Source of the DNA: Bugula neritina
Lineage: Eukaryota > Bryozoa > Gymnolaemata > Cheilostomatida > Bugulidae
DNA: 64,000 bases
NCBI GenBank assembly: GCA_964035545.1
Contig: OZ037765.1
Location: 19,524,698-19,588,697 of the forward strand
Direction of reading: 5' to 3'
The notes below the pieces were generated by a model. The model did no database searches, was not told the DNA's origin, and worked only from the letters and a program-made list of their open reading frames with translations. The position numbers were made by a program, and so were the translations under genes. Below are positions 12,801 to 25,079 of this stretch, in pieces. Positions within the stretch are counted from its first letter, which is position 1. Each line of letters opens with the position of its first letter.

Positions 12801-15800
12801 TGAGTTTAAGAAGACTCTGATGGAGAAGAGACAAGTCAGCAGAACTAATGGTGAGGCCATGAAGCAGGTACAGCAGGAGTTGGCGCAGCAGCAGAAAGAT
12901 AGGACAAGCATGCAAGAAAGAATAACAGAATTACGTGCTAGGTAAACTCTCAACTGTATCACTTTTCTTATGCATATTTGCCGTCAATTATTCATATCGC
13001 TTCTCTTATTTTTGGTTCATTTTTTATGTCAACATTTTCGACTGCCCAACCAAATTTATTTCATTTCTCAACCTTAAAAATATTTGCAAATCTTCACATA
13101 TAATCTGTTGCTAGGCGGATATGGACAAGTTTTATGCATGTTTTTTAAGTTCTCAAAAAGATCACTCAAGTTTAGTGAAAGACAGAGACGAAAAGCTGAG
13201 TAAGTTGACATCAAAGCTTCAAGACTTGGAGGCTAAGCTAGCCAATGCCAAGAAGGAAATGAATGAGTCAACCCAAGCGTTGACGACTCTTAGAGAAGAA
13301 AAGATGGAGCATGCGTACGTATACTAGTCTAGCAATATAGCTGCATTACATGCACGTGAAATATATTTAGATGCTTATTACTCTCCTTCACAAATTTCAC
13401 ATAATTACAAGCGAAATGATGTTTTCAAATTTCACCTTCACAGCAGTTTGAATATTAACTTAGTATCTTTTTGTATTATTCTTTAGTTCTATTGTTGGCG
13501 ATTTAGAACGTATCAAAAAAGACAAGCAGCAAAAGATAGGATACTTGGAGAAATCCAGGGGCAATAAGTTTATGAGGTTTGGTAAATATGTGCCAGCTTT
13601 TCTAGAAGAAATTAACAGACTTCACAAGATGGGCAAATTTACCAAGAAACCAGTCGGCCCTATTGGTGCTCATATTTGTATCAAAGATATGAGATACGCT
13701 TTGGGAGCTGAGAGAGCAATTTGTAAGTCTAATGCAACAGTTACAAATAGCATGCAATGAAATTTAGCAATAATTAGTATCATTAGTCTCCCAAGTCAAA
13801 CGAAAATGTCATCAGCGTGAGCATAAAATTTATTATAGAACAAACTTGTTTGAGCATCCAACTATCAAATGGTCTGTAAATGATAACTAAAGAGTATATG
13901 AACATTTTAATACGGTATAAATGAAGTGTGTCGGTGATTCTTTAAATATTGAGTACTGTACATAAGTGAGCATTTACTTGAGCAACTTGGCTAATACATA
14001 TATTCAGTGTAATTGTGTAACAGTTATTTGGTGGCTATAAGAGCTGGTCTCAGCTGCTACAGTGATCTTAGTAGTCACAGTGGTTGCAGAGGTTGTGTAC
14101 TCTTATGTCTGCAGCCAAGTCTCTGATGACGTCATTCTATGTGAACCACAAGAGTGATGCCACCTTATTGAATGATGTGAAGAGACGCATATGCAAGATG
14201 CATGGTGAGAGGCCGCCCGAGGTGCTTGTAGGTGCCTTCACTGAAGAGAGGTACCACGTGGAACCTGACAGAGCTCAGACACATCACCCTACACTCATGG
14301 ATCAGCTCATGGTTGACAACAACATTGTTTTCAACTGCCTTGTTGATCAGGTCAGCGTTGAAATAGTTTACTGACATGCGGACATCTTTTGCTGCTAGTT
14401 ATTTGCTTGTAACATTTATATTTGTTGTTACTTTAGATATCAATGCATAACATTGTGATGGTGCTAAATGGTGAAGAAGCCAGAGCCCTGATGTTTAGAC
14501 GTCTACCCAAAAACAGTCATGTGGTGAGTATGCTGAACTTTCACATTTCAATTTTACAACAGTCATTCTAATATTAATTTTTACTTTTCACTTTAGAACC
14601 TTCATAGATATTGTGCTCTACTGTATTTTAATACTCTCTCGCTGAAGTGTTGTTTCTACTACAAGTTTCTACTATAGATCTAGGCAAATGAGTGATTAGA
14701 TGTTTATATTCGTTGTTATGTAGTGTTATGACGAGAAAGGAGATGAAATCCTTCCCAAACCTGACAGAGTGTTTGCCAATCACATGAGCCGTCCTAATTT
14801 TCTCAGTGCTAATGTAGAAGAAGACATCAGGTATGTTTGTTTACATCATTTGCTTGTATATCTGTTTTTTGTTTGATTATATTACGTGGTATTTTGAAGA
14901 TCTAAGAAGCCTTATATAAATAGCATGCACTGAATGGCTTTAAATGTTTTAGTATTTAGCAGTATTTTTTGTTTAGGCGCCGACAGTTAGAGAATCATCT
15001 AATCTATATTTCACATTGCATCTGTGCATTTTGTTTGATACAGATATAAAGTTCATGGCAAAAGACAAGACATTTTGTGTGTGGATATATATAATAATGT
15101 TCAAACAATATATTTTAGACATTTTATTGCTTTTACATAACTTCAAGTTAGCATGAATAAATAAAATAACTCATAAAGGTTTCAATTACTTGTTAGATGT
15201 TTCAATTATTCTGTAGGCTAGCATAATATAGTGTCTCTCAAAAATTGCTTGTTTTTAGGAGCTTATTTAAGTGCTAATAATGTAATAAATTTCAATATTC
15301 ACGGTAAGTATTTTATAAACTGGGGCGCAGTATAAGCTTTTTTAGTTATGGTGCATTTTGCTTTGAGGATACGCTTTGTTTTAGGGTGATATTTATTGCA
15401 TTGCTGCTTTTTTACAATTTGCATGCCAAGTTCTTACCACTTTGTATCAAATTAAAGACCATAGACTACACATTTCATCATCTATGATCTGGTTGCCTAG
15501 TGAGAGTGTAAATTAGTATATGATTGTGTTTAGAGAGGAAACTCAGGGCCTGAGAGAAGTGAGTAAAGATTTGTCGGAGGCCAGCAAAAATGTGGAGAAG
15601 CTAACTCTCCAGATCCAGTCTAACCATGAAAAGCATTCCAGGTTGAAGGGTGCCGTTAACAGTATTGAAAGACAAATCAGAAAGATTAACACCGTAAGTT
15701 CTAACCTCATATTGCAATGGTTTGTGTCATCAATTGTTTTTTAGACACTGTTTTATAATAATGTTTTATAATCACGCTAAGCTTTATTTTCACTCCGCTA

Positions 15801-18800
15801 GTTGTCTGGGTGCTAATTAGACTAAAACTGATGCGTGGTATCGTTCTATGGTGTTGTCTCATAGTCTCTCAATGTGTCATAACTGTTTACTTAACTTTCA
15901 CAGCAGTGTTTTAATGCTGGTTAGTTTTAGCTTACTCAACTTCAACCAATTTATTTCCTTATCAAATTGAAATTAAACGATGGCTGATGTTGAACCCTTT
16001 TTGAATGTCTTAAATGATATTTAAGATGTATTATGACACCAGCGCTGACGATGCCATGCATTTTCAACTCTGGGAGCCGCATGCCAATACCACACATTAT
16101 ATTTTCATCTGCTGGTTACATTATTTTGTTTGATACTTCTGAATCTTGAGCAAGTTATTAGTGAGACCTAGCATTCAGTTTCTGTTTGTGAACTAAAACT
16201 TGTGTAACCATGGCACATAGCTTTATTCTTGCTGTTCGCTTTAATATATTCAGTCTTTCTCTGGCTTCATTTATCTCTCTTGATGCTAAAAATATATATC
16301 TACGGGCTTATTGTATAGCCAGCGGTGACGTTTCTATCAACTTTTTGTTCAACAGGATATGGAAGAAATTAATGCTCAGGTTATAGAGCAGGACACAATT
16401 GGCGATGTCGACGCCCTTATCAGTGATGTAAATAATCTAGATGTTGAAATTGAACAGCTAAAAGTTAACCTTGACACTGCAAAGTTGAAGTATAACAACA
16501 GTAAAGCTGCCGAACAAGAAGTAGAAAAGCAGCTCTCTACGGTCACCTCCAAACTTCGCTCGATGAATTCGTCAATAGATCCCCTGCGGGTAATCACTTG
16601 TAATACTATACACAGCCAAGTGACTGTAGGCTCTGTGAATGTTGATGTTGCTAAAAAAGAGATATTGAAGCTTAGTAGTGTTTGTATCATATAATAGAGG
16701 TTTGATTTAGGATGAACTTAACACAGCTGACGAAGCAATAGACCAGGCCAACAATGAGCTCACTCACTATAAACGAGAGTTGAAGAAACTGGATGAAAAG
16801 ATAAGCAAAGAGGAAGAATCACTTAATCGGTTTATGGTCAACGAGGTGGAGGTTTGTTGATTACTCAGCTTGGCATATATGCTACTAACCTTTCCCGTTG
16901 AGCTTCAACTGACTATGTTGTACATATTGAACCTGTTTGAGAACAGTTTCCTTCATTTCTGTATGTGATTTAAACCTTCAAATAGCGCATAAATATTATG
17001 GTTATCTTTCCTGAGCACTCATTTGTCTTTTGCTCATTGTATTTTAAACTTATAATATGCTTAGCTCATTCAGTATACTGACAGTAAGTGCTAGGTTGAC
17101 GCTTACAATCATTCAGAGAGAAAGCTAATGCTGACTAATGGTTTTGTTGCACAGAAAAGCATTCAGGCTGCTTCTCAGATGTCTCAGAGGTTGAAAGTGA
17201 AAAAGACTTCCCAAAGTTTGCAAGCGGAAATTGCAAAGCTTAAAGAACAACTTAGCAGAGAAGAGCAGCTGTATGTCAAGTTTTATTATTAATGACTCAT
17301 TTTATATGTTCTTTCTATTTGCACTTTATTTTTGTATTCGTGCTATAGTGTTACTCTATAAATTTGTTATCTTAGTTTCCTTATTTCATAAACAATACTC
17401 AATGTTCATAATAGTGATAATAACATTTAGTTGGTATAGCGATCTAAACCTGCTGTTGGTGAGCCTATAATAGACAATATTTTCAATTTGATTTATTCAT
17501 TCAATTCATCAAAAGTTTTAACGTCATCGACTTTTAGAAGAGGAAACGCTGATGAAATACGCGATGTTCTGAATTCCCGCATGGAAAAATATGAGACTGC
17601 CAAATCACAGCTACAGCAATGTCAGTTGTATAGAGAGGTTGGTTTTGTCTACTTTACGCTGTTCTATGAACTTGCTAATTAAAGCGAATATTGGTGTAGA
17701 TCTGTTTATTATATTTGATATCTATTAGAGAGTCTCAGTTTTGTTTTTTCTTATTTCTGTGCTCGTTGTTGCAAATTATCTTCATTCATCAATCATATTT
17801 GTGTTTTGGGCATCTCAGCAGACTAAACAGTTCAAACTAACTTTGGCACGCTCCATTTTTATAATTTTGTTATATTGTTACGGTTTTATTCTTTGGGTCA
17901 TGTCATTATAACTATAACATATTTGGACTATTTTGTTATTATAACTACTGTAAAATATATTTGGGCTATTTTGTTATTATAACTGTATATTTGTTATTCA
18001 GAGGATGACCAAATCTCTCTCAACTCGCAGGCGCAATCTCTTTAAATTGACTCTTAATACAGCTGACACAACGAAGCTGTACTTCGCTACATTTCTGCAT
18101 CAACGGAACTATGAAGGGAAATTAGAATTTGATTTTGAGAAACAAACTTTAGCAATCAAGGTAACTTGCTAGCCTCATGATGCTTAAAACTATTTTATGG
18201 TGGTTTCAATACTTGTTGAGCATTTGCTCTTTATATATTGTATGTTTAGATTATCGTAGGTAGACTGTAGTCTCTTCCTTTGTAGACAAGTAAGTAGCTG
18301 ACTTGTCTAGTTTCACTCGATGAACAAGTGGAGTGTCTCTCCAAATAGTTGAATAAAAAGATAACAACAATAGCTTATTTCCTAGTTCATAGCCACTCTG
18401 CAAACCTCATCCTTTCCCAAACATTTGCTGTTGAACTATTAGGTGATGCAATTGGGTAAGTTTTTATATGGTTTTCTGAATGTAGGTGGATCACCAGAGC
18501 TCATCTAAAAGTTCAAAAGATTGTAATAAAGATCTGAAGGGTCTGTCTGGTGGAGAGAAGAGCTTTAGTACTCTCTGCTTCATCATGTCTCTTTGGGAGT
18601 CTATCAACTCTCCATTCAGGTGTATGGATGAGTTTGATGTATTTATGGTAAGCGCCATGGCTCTGTGTAGGTTTGAGAAGACGCAGTTCTGTTGAAGCTT
18701 CTCATTTAGTGTAATAATTCAATACTATTTTTAATTTACCAGGGTTAGATATTGTAGTATAAAACTAAATTCCCATGTATAATTGCCTCAGCTTTCCATT

Positions 18801-19518
18801 TTATATTTTACTATTTTCGATTAATTACACTCATTTGTGTTTTAACTTAAGATATGTTCTGCTTCCTACCACTTCCTATATAATTGCTGAACCTACCTGG
18901 TATAAAATATGTAACTCAGAAAAGCAAATTGATTCAAGATGCCAAAAGTACCCTATTTAAACAATATTTAGGCTCCACAATGCTTTGATGACACCTGCAT
19001 AACATATATCTTTCCCAGTACAAGCAAGGCCTTGCATCATGAATGTCTTTGGTAGAATTATTAAAATTCATGCTTTCTAAAGATACAAGAATTGCTCAGT
19101 GACAAAAGCAAAAGTCTTTTAATTCAGACTGCGTTGTTTGCATCTCAAGAAATGCGCTTGAAAGCTACTAGTATTTCTAATGCACTAGCATGTAACATGA
19201 CTGACTATTGGCTGTTTTCAGGACATGGTAAACAGGAAGGTTTCCATTAAAATGTTGACAGAGTTTGCCAAGGAGAACCCTAGTCATCAGTTTATCCTTC
19301 TCACCCCTCAAGACACCAGGTAACCTACTCTTACTACTAATGTTATATAATTTGTTATTGTACTCTTACTTGACTAGTTGCATATCATTGGTATTCGAAA
19401 TTTTTGACACATTGTTGTGTATAATATATCACCTCAATTATTTATTGTTTGTAGTCAAATTGAAGTGAACGACTATGTACATATATTTCGGATGCCTGAC
19501 CCTAAACGAGGAAACTAA
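9838..19518 (+). CDS. SMC6: SMC6, structural maintenance of chromosomes protein 6
   Basis: ATPase subunit of the SMC5/6 complex, which acts in recombinational repair, replication-fork stability and restriction of extrachromosomal DNA. Twenty-one exons: 9838-9912, 10263-10352, 10493-10626, 10733-11015, 11738-11839, 12403-12621, 12706-12941, 13150-13314, 13487-13722, 14115-14350, 14437-14523, 14724-14830, 15534-15693, 16356-16589, 16711-16851, 17155-17270, 17538-17637, 18002-18160, 18486-18647, 19222-19319, 19455-19518. They total 3,204 bases (1,067 residues; human SMC6 has 1,091). Walker A GFNGTGKS is at residues 61-68, a long coiled coil follows, the hinge is about 460-640 ([10 protein letters not shown]), then the second coil, the ABC signature LSGGE at 980-984 and Walker [13 protein letters not shown] with D1008/E1009. 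A lysine/arginine-rich N-terminus precedes the head. All catalytic motifs are intact. Exon 15 could also end 6 bases earlier without changing phase. Confidence 0.96.
9960..10165 (-). mobile_element. tRNA-derived SINE, copy 1 (SMC6 intron 1)
   Basis: On the minus strand it starts with a tRNA-like head holding a box A-like TGGTCTAGGGGTTAGAATG and a box B-like GGTTTGAACCC. A body with a GAAGAATATCGAG-type core follows, and a tail ending near TTTGCGTGAGC. A diverged direct repeat flanks it (TTCAAGATTTCATGA at about 9942, TTCAAAAAATTCATGA from 10166), consistent with LINE-driven insertion. The same family occurs at 34.6, 38.5 and 45.1 kb. Confidence 0.8.
17860..18001 (+). repeat. Tandem repeat abutting the exon 18 acceptor of SMC6
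   Basis: About three copies of a roughly 40- to 50-base unit built on TTTTGTTATTATAACT and TTTGG(G/A)CTATT end directly at the AG acceptor before 18002. The last unit supplies the polypyrimidine tract used by the splice site. Confidence 0.65.
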
Positions 19519-19537
19519 TCTTTATATTAGATATTAC

Positions 19538-19543
19538 AATAAA
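19538..19543 (+). terminator. Poly(A) signal of SMC6
   Basis: AATAAA 20 bases after the SMC6 stop codon implies a very short 3' UTR. Confidence 0.6.
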
Positions 19544-19544
19544 T

Positions 19545-20284
19545 ACTTTTCCTGTTTATTTTATTACTCGAAATAATATAAATCATGTATATTTTGTTAA
19601 TGTATTTTCATTCCAGTATTTTAAGAATAAACAAATAATCAATTGTATGGTCTTCTGGTACAATACTAGTTTATGGTCTGCAACAAGTGTTTTGATTGTG
19701 TTAAAGGGCGTTTGGTAAACATCAGCAATTGCATACTTCATTAATCAAGACTATGTTCTATTTACAGTATATTATATGCCAGTTAGTATTGAAAGCTGTC
19801 TGCTTTAAACACCCAGGCTTTGGGTTATGCGTCATTCTAAAAAATGAAACAATAAAGATGTTCCTAACTACTCAAGTAACAATAATACCTGGTTTCTACT
19901 TGTTTCTAAGTTTTAGATACTAGCTAAAGCAAAACCAAATTATTGGGATATGGGTGAAACTAAATCATTTGTACATGCAATAGATGATTTCAGTATAACT
20001 TAGGGCTGCTATAGTGTACTAGCTAGACAGGCTTTCTTTTTTTCTAGAACAGAATATTTTCTTGGTTTCTATTATTTTGTGCCATCCTTTCTTATAGAAG
20101 ACTAAAAAGTAATGTATAGCTTTTCATTCAGCAAAAGTTTCAATGACCCATGCAAAAAATAAGGCGAAAGGTGTTTTCATCTTTTTAATTTACTCAACAA
20201 TTAATGGATGGTTGTTAAATTGTGTGCTTTCCATCAGGTGAAAACATGTAGATTTGCCTTTACCTGTGCCATGTAGGCTATATG
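19545..20284. other. Intergenic DNA after SMC6
   Basis: AT-rich sequence without a supported gene, RNA or repeat boundary. Short open frames here have no protein signature. Confidence 0.5.
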
Positions 20285-20293
20285 TATATATAA

Positions 20294-20344
<51 letters not shown>

Positions 20345-20392
20345 TATATATATATACATATATCATATTGTATTTATATACACACACACATA
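20285..20392. repeat. TA/CA dinucleotide microsatellite
   Basis: A (TA)n tract of about 40 bases followed by (CA)n, more (TA)n and (CA)n. It is the insertion target of the hAT element that starts at 20393. The open frames seen on both strands are only translated dinucleotides. Confidence 0.9.
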
Positions 20393-22223
20393 TACAGGGA
20401 TGTAGTGGTACCCATACGGTCCCATACGCCGTATGGCCTAGAAGAAATTAGACTGTTCTAGGCCATACGCCCGTATGGGCATAAAAAATTTTGAAAGATG
20501 ATTAGTGCACAGGATAGTTTGGGCATCCTCACTGAGAATATCATAAATTTCGCTCACAATCTAGTTTAAGTTCTTGTTATGTTAATGCTATGTGGATGGC
20601 ATGCGTGTTGCCTACTTGTGATTGTTTAGCCTGAGATTACACTATGAATAATAAGCAGCTATCAACATTCCATCTTCTCATCTCTACGTGTTCACTGAAG
20701 CGCGAAGTGCTGTGCATTGGTGATTACTAGGGAAAAAATATTTCATTTTCAGTGTATAAATCACTAATTTTTAGAAAATCTTTGAAGGCTATTGAAAAGA
20801 TAAAAAAATATGCTATGCATAAATTTCTCAGGTTTCCAACAGTGTTTGTTCCATTTGAATACCATGCTTTCCTGCTGAGATATTTGGCAGGGATTGAAAA
20901 ATAAACTTTTCAGGTAAAATTGGCCAAAAATGGGTAGATTTTTGTCTATAACTTTGCAAAAAAATATATTGGAAACTCGGAAAAGTAAGTGCTCTGAGGA
21001 ACAGGAGGATCTAAAACATGGTTTTTAAATTTTAATTCTAGCACAATTAAGTGAGGTTTTATTTGGCAGGACTGAATTCTTATAATATACCAATAATGTG
21101 GCCTCAGCAAGGCTGTGACAGCTAGAAGGTTGCCCTTATCTATCTTGTGTGGACTTGCATTTTGTCAATAAGCAATGGAATTTGGAAAAAAACCAACATG
21201 AAATCTAGAAATAAAATCAAAATGTCTTCAGGAAACAGTACCAGGTGTGTAGGAGAGGTTAATGAAAATTGGTCACTGAGGTCTACAGGTACAGTACTAT
21301 ATCCGCATTTTGGTCAAAAACCTAGCAGCGTTATTGCATGTTAATGATCAATGCAATGAGGTTTTGGAAACTGTGCACCACCATAAGTAACCTTTTATGT
21401 TCGATTGCACTAACTAACGTCTGGCTTTACATTTAATCATCTTCTCGGTTAACACATATTAAACCTGTCAAATTTTTTCTTTTGGGGTATATTTCCTTGA
21501 TGTGTCTAGTGGAAACTCAGGAGTTTTATTTTATAAAACCAAGTTAAAATACTCTTCTTGGGTGTGCTTTGTTGTGTGAAAGGAGGTATGGTGGTATCTC
21601 CTTATGAATTAGACTAGTACTCCAATAAACTCCAAATAGGTTTTCAACCAATATCTGCTTGCCAATGAGTTACCAATTCAAATTGCTCTTTATAAATAAC
21701 CAACACACATTTTTTGATTAGCAATCTTCCTCTGTTCTGATATATTATTCTTTTTCTGTTCACGGCAGTGTATTAGTTATTTAAAGTAATCTGGTTGCAT
21801 TTGAAGAGCACTTGTTACCTGCCTCTACCCTTCCATCTTTTTGAGATCTTCAGCAATTTTTCTGTACAGGTTGGGCTTAGTAGTGTCAAAACAAACCTAA
21901 CTGCAGTTGAGTAAGACTACATTTAAAATTACAGTCAACAGGTATGGGACAATACTGAATATTTATAATATAGTTTGCAGCAATGCCCAGTCGTCACGTA
22001 GCTGGTATGGTATGAAAATAATAGCGAGGTGCACATTTCAACACAGATTTTTTTCAGAAGAATTATAATTCACAATGGCTTTAAATTGCATAAATTTGCA
22101 TCAGAAGCACTCTGGGGGCTTCGGCGCCGGAGCGCTGCCCCGGACCCCGCCGGGGGCTTGGGCAGCCCCCTGGACCCCCGGCCTGAGAGTATGGCCTAGA
22201 ATATTTTTGCCACTACATCCCTG
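20393..22223. mobile_element. Non-autonomous hAT-type DNA transposon, 1.83 kb, with nested element
   Basis: Terminal inverted repeats CAGGGATGTAGTGG (20393) and CCACTACATCCCTG (ends 22223) are flanked by a perfect 8-bp target duplication CACATATA (20385-20392 and 22224-22231), the hallmark of hAT transposition. Subterminal motif TATGGCCTAGAA occurs twice near the left end as an inverted pair and once near the right end, a pattern typical of transposase-binding sites. The right end has a strikingly GC-rich stretch (about 22110-22185) against an AT-rich background. No transposase frame remains. Without the nested insertion at 20508-21149 the element is about 1.19 kb. Perfect TIRs and TSD suggest a fairly recent insertion. 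Confidence 0.88.
20508..21149. mobile_element. CACAGGATAG-ended MITE nested inside the hAT element
   Basis: The left end CACAGGATAGTTTGGGCA and the right end TTGCCCTTATCTATCTTGTG are imperfect inverted repeats, flanked on both sides by TG. Its interior is similar along its length to the element at 23646-24403. It is more diverged at its ends than that copy. It has no coding capacity. Confidence 0.72.
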
Positions 22224-22319
22224 CACATATATATACATATATCATATTGTATATATGATATTATATATGTATCATCTTTTATATATACCATAATATTATT
22301 TCATGTATTCAGTATTTTA

Positions 22320-23632
22320 AATTCAAATATTAATGCATTGTTAACTTCATTACACTCAACAATCAAAAACATAACTCCGACAACACAAAGTCACAAACTT
22401 GATTTGCATCAGCCAAGAGAGTTTATTGAGCAGAAATTTACTGAACTAATATTATCACTCATCATGTCTATCACTTCAACTACTGTGTACTCATTTACTG
22501 TGTTTGGTAAAGGAGAGAGAATGTGGATTAAGAGAGTTTTACAGAATAAGTCAGCAGTGAGTAAAATGTTGTGTTTATCATCACGTCATGTCTGAATAAA
22601 TAGATTTGAAATTTTCTAGTTATACAAATATAGAGACTGATCTACTAATTTATACAGCAAAGAACAATAATTTCACATGTGACTTGATATTAAAACTCAT
22701 AAAATATTTTGGTAATTTACAGGATGAAAGAATAGAGATGGAGCAGGAGTTGAATGTCATACAAAAGTTATACAATAACTCAATCATATCAAAGTCACAG
22801 CTCCCCAAGTTGATGGAAGTTATATTAACACAGGTAAGTAGTCATATTATTTATGGTATCATAATTAACACAGGTAATGCGTTTTTCTGGTTTAAAAAAA
22901 GTTTCCTGTAACATTCATGATGAACAATGTGCATTATGATTATATATTTCGCCTTAATGACATGATATAAGGTACTATATTAAAAGTGCTTTCTACCAAA
23001 TTATGTTTTCTTAATACATTAGAATGCCTGTTTTATGGTATCATATGTTACCATGGTTTTCTTATAATGGTTCCACTTAATAATTACAGACTGTAAGAAA
23101 TTCATCTAAAATACTGTGAACTGATTGAGTTACAAGAAAGGATGAGATATGACAACTCCTTGCTTGCTAAGTTTAACATAATGCAGTTGGAGTTTATGAT
23201 GAGAGCCAACATAGTGATGAATGTTGATAGCTGTGTGAATACTGCGTGACATATTTATTCATGAGCAGAGTACACTGTGATAATATTTAATATTACTTAG
23301 GAGAATACGCATTGAATTCATAATAATATATTGCAAGGGAGCGCTGAATTCAAATTTAGTGTTGTAGAGTATGTTGAGAATGTAAAGATGGCTATTATCA
23401 TCTTAATTATTTTTAAAACAAATTTGTTATTAATTATTACATGCATGCAGCTGTACCTAAATTGCGCTATCTACTATTGTCAAAAAGCCACTCAGTTATT
23501 CTGTTGGTTATCTGTTTAGTATTACAAATAAAATATTATTTTCACCCACAATCTTTCGTGTTATGCTCTTTATTCAACGTCAAACACTGTAACCATACAA
23601 TATTGTGGAGAAATCATGTTATAACATTTTAA
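22320..23632 (+). CDS. Unidentified three-exon gene tail, copy A
   Basis: Probable terminal exons 22413-22556 (48 codons; acceptor after CATCAG, donor GTGAGT), 22723-22833 (37 codons; CAG/GTAAGT) and 23090-23119 (nine codons and TGA), all joined in phase 0. The frame is also open upstream of 22413, so the first exon may begin earlier. Visible peptide parts include REFIEQKFTELI, YSFTVFGKGERMWI, the coil-like IEMEQELNVIQKLYN and a short basic tail TVRNSSKIL. AATAAA lies at 23527-23532. I do not recognise the family and make no functional claim. Copies C (39.2 kb) and D (43.3 kb) keep the same exon sizes and phases. No 5' exons were found, so this may be the end of a larger gene or a duplicated gene fragment. 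Confidence 0.5.
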
Positions 23633-23645
23633 TATCTGATGCATA

Positions 23646-24403
23646 CACAGGATAGTTAAGGGCATCCTCACTAAGAATATCATAAATTTCTCTCAAAATG
23701 TAGTTCAGGTTCTTGAATAATATTGCTCTGCGGGTGGCATGCGTGTTGCCTACTTGTAATTGTTTAGCCTAAGATTAAACTACAACCAATAAGCAGCAAC
23801 CTTCATTAGGGCTGTGTTATCTATCAACATTCCATTATGGGTGCTACATAAACAAATTACAAAGCGAGCTATTCATTATAGCCTGCCAGCTAGCTAGCCT
23901 GTAATTATTATGTAGGCGCCAATATCTTCTCATCCCTACGTGCTCAGTGAAGCGTGAAGTGCTGCGCGCTGCTTGTTTCTTATGAGAAAATATGGCATTT
24001 TCAGTGTATAAATCACCAATCTATGAGCAATCTAGCAGAGTTATTGAAAAAAGAAAAACACTTACACTGGAGAAATATCTCAGGATTCCAGCAGTGCAAT
24101 TTTTATTCAGATATCATGCTTTGCTGCTGAGATATTTTACTGGTACTGAAAAGTCAGCTTTTCAGGCAAAATTGGCCAAAATTCGGCAGTTTTTTGTCTA
24201 TAACTTCGCAAAAAAAATGAAAATTGAAATTTCCAAAAAGCTTACACTGGAGAAAAAGAAGATCTACAACATAGTTTTTAAATTTTGACTCTAGCACAAT
24301 TAGGTGAGATTTTATTTTACTGGTACTGAATACTTATATGATTACAATGCAAACCTCAGCAAGGCAGTTGCAGCTAAAAGGTTGCCCTTAACTATCCTGT
24401 GTA
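23646..24403. mobile_element. CACAGGATAG-ended MITE, stand-alone copy
   Basis: Perfect inverted ends CACAGGATAGTTAAGGGCA (from 23648) and its complement (ending 24401), flanked by TA on each side; the coordinates include the TAs. This fits a 2-bp target duplication. The homologous segment near 40,930 lacks the element and reads through as an empty site, which confirms insertion after that segment duplicated. The 98-codon frame at 23992-24288 has no known domain and is disrupted in the related copy at 20.5-21.1 kb. Confidence 0.82.
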
Positions 24404-24710
24404 GTATGTTACAACTGCAAAACATCTAACCAGGAAATGCTCATTGCTATATGGGAGTATATAGATTATAGTATTTACGCTATAGCAGAACATTGTAGTT
24501 TTTACATGATAAGTTACAAAACAAATTCAAATATTTAAACTGAAACTGTTAAAAGGCTTTTTGGGCAATGGCTCATATAAAACACATAACAAGTTGTAGT
24601 TATTTTACACAAGCTAATGAGCCCAAGACTGAAAATAAGACATATAAACCTTAAACAACCCGCATATACAATGCAAGCACAGTAGAAAGAATACATATCA
24701 TATAAGGGAG
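24404..24710 (+). repeat. Segmental duplication, downstream part of unit A
   Basis: Similar in order to 40,935-41,205: ATGTTACAA...AAAAC, then an ACATGATAA block, TTCTTGGGCAGT-type text and GCAAGCACAGTAG. With 22,320-23,645 it forms one duplicated unit split by the MITE. Confidence 0.65.
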
Positions 24711-24967
24711 GAAAAATCATAACTTCAAGTACCCCTTCTGACATCATAAATAACTCTATTGGAGGAAATCATAAGAAGTGACCTGGTGTTTGCTAGGCCA
24801 GTACTCTACAAAACCATGACTGTTTTATAGATTAGTGCTGACAACATAATTATCATGATTGTTATGATATGAGAGCTACTCTAATAGAATAGCTGTTTAG
24901 GCAAAAACCTTTAAAATATAATATTCTTGCGGTATGTGTAGTAAACTACCAAATTTTTATTTGCTGT

Positions 24968-25060
24968 CACACGCGTGTGTGCGTGTGTGTGTGTGCGTGT
25001 GCGTGTGTGTGCGTGTGTGTGTGTGTGCGTGTGTGTGCGTGCGTGTGCGTGTGTGCGTGT
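24968..25060. repeat. GT/GC alternating purine-pyrimidine tract
   Basis: About 90 bases of GTGTGTGCGTGTGCGTG-type sequence, beginning with ACACGCGTGT. The perfect purine-pyrimidine alternation with CG steps is the classic Z-DNA-prone composition. Confidence 0.9.
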
Positions 25061-25079
25061 CATATTAATATACAATGTT

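Noticed and set aside
12663-12962. Minus-strand frame antisense to SMC6 exon 7
   Set aside because: It is the mirror of a lysine/glutamate-rich coiled coil, which yields open antisense frames; the sense exon fits SMC6 precisely.
13087-13149. Alternative SMC6 exon 8 acceptor after GTTGCTAG
   Set aside because: It puts a TAA in frame after about ten codons; the acceptor at 13149 keeps phase and SMC6 similarity.
14075-14114. SMC6 exon 10 beginning at 14075 or 14081
   Set aside because: These starts are out of phase with exon 9. Acceptor CTGCAG at 14114 restores phase and aligns the hinge without an insertion.
16376-16690. 104-codon minus-strand frame
   Set aside because: Antisense shadow of SMC6 exon 14.
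20190-20451. Tyr/Ile-rich open frames on both strands
   Set aside because: Translated TA/CA dinucleotide repeat.
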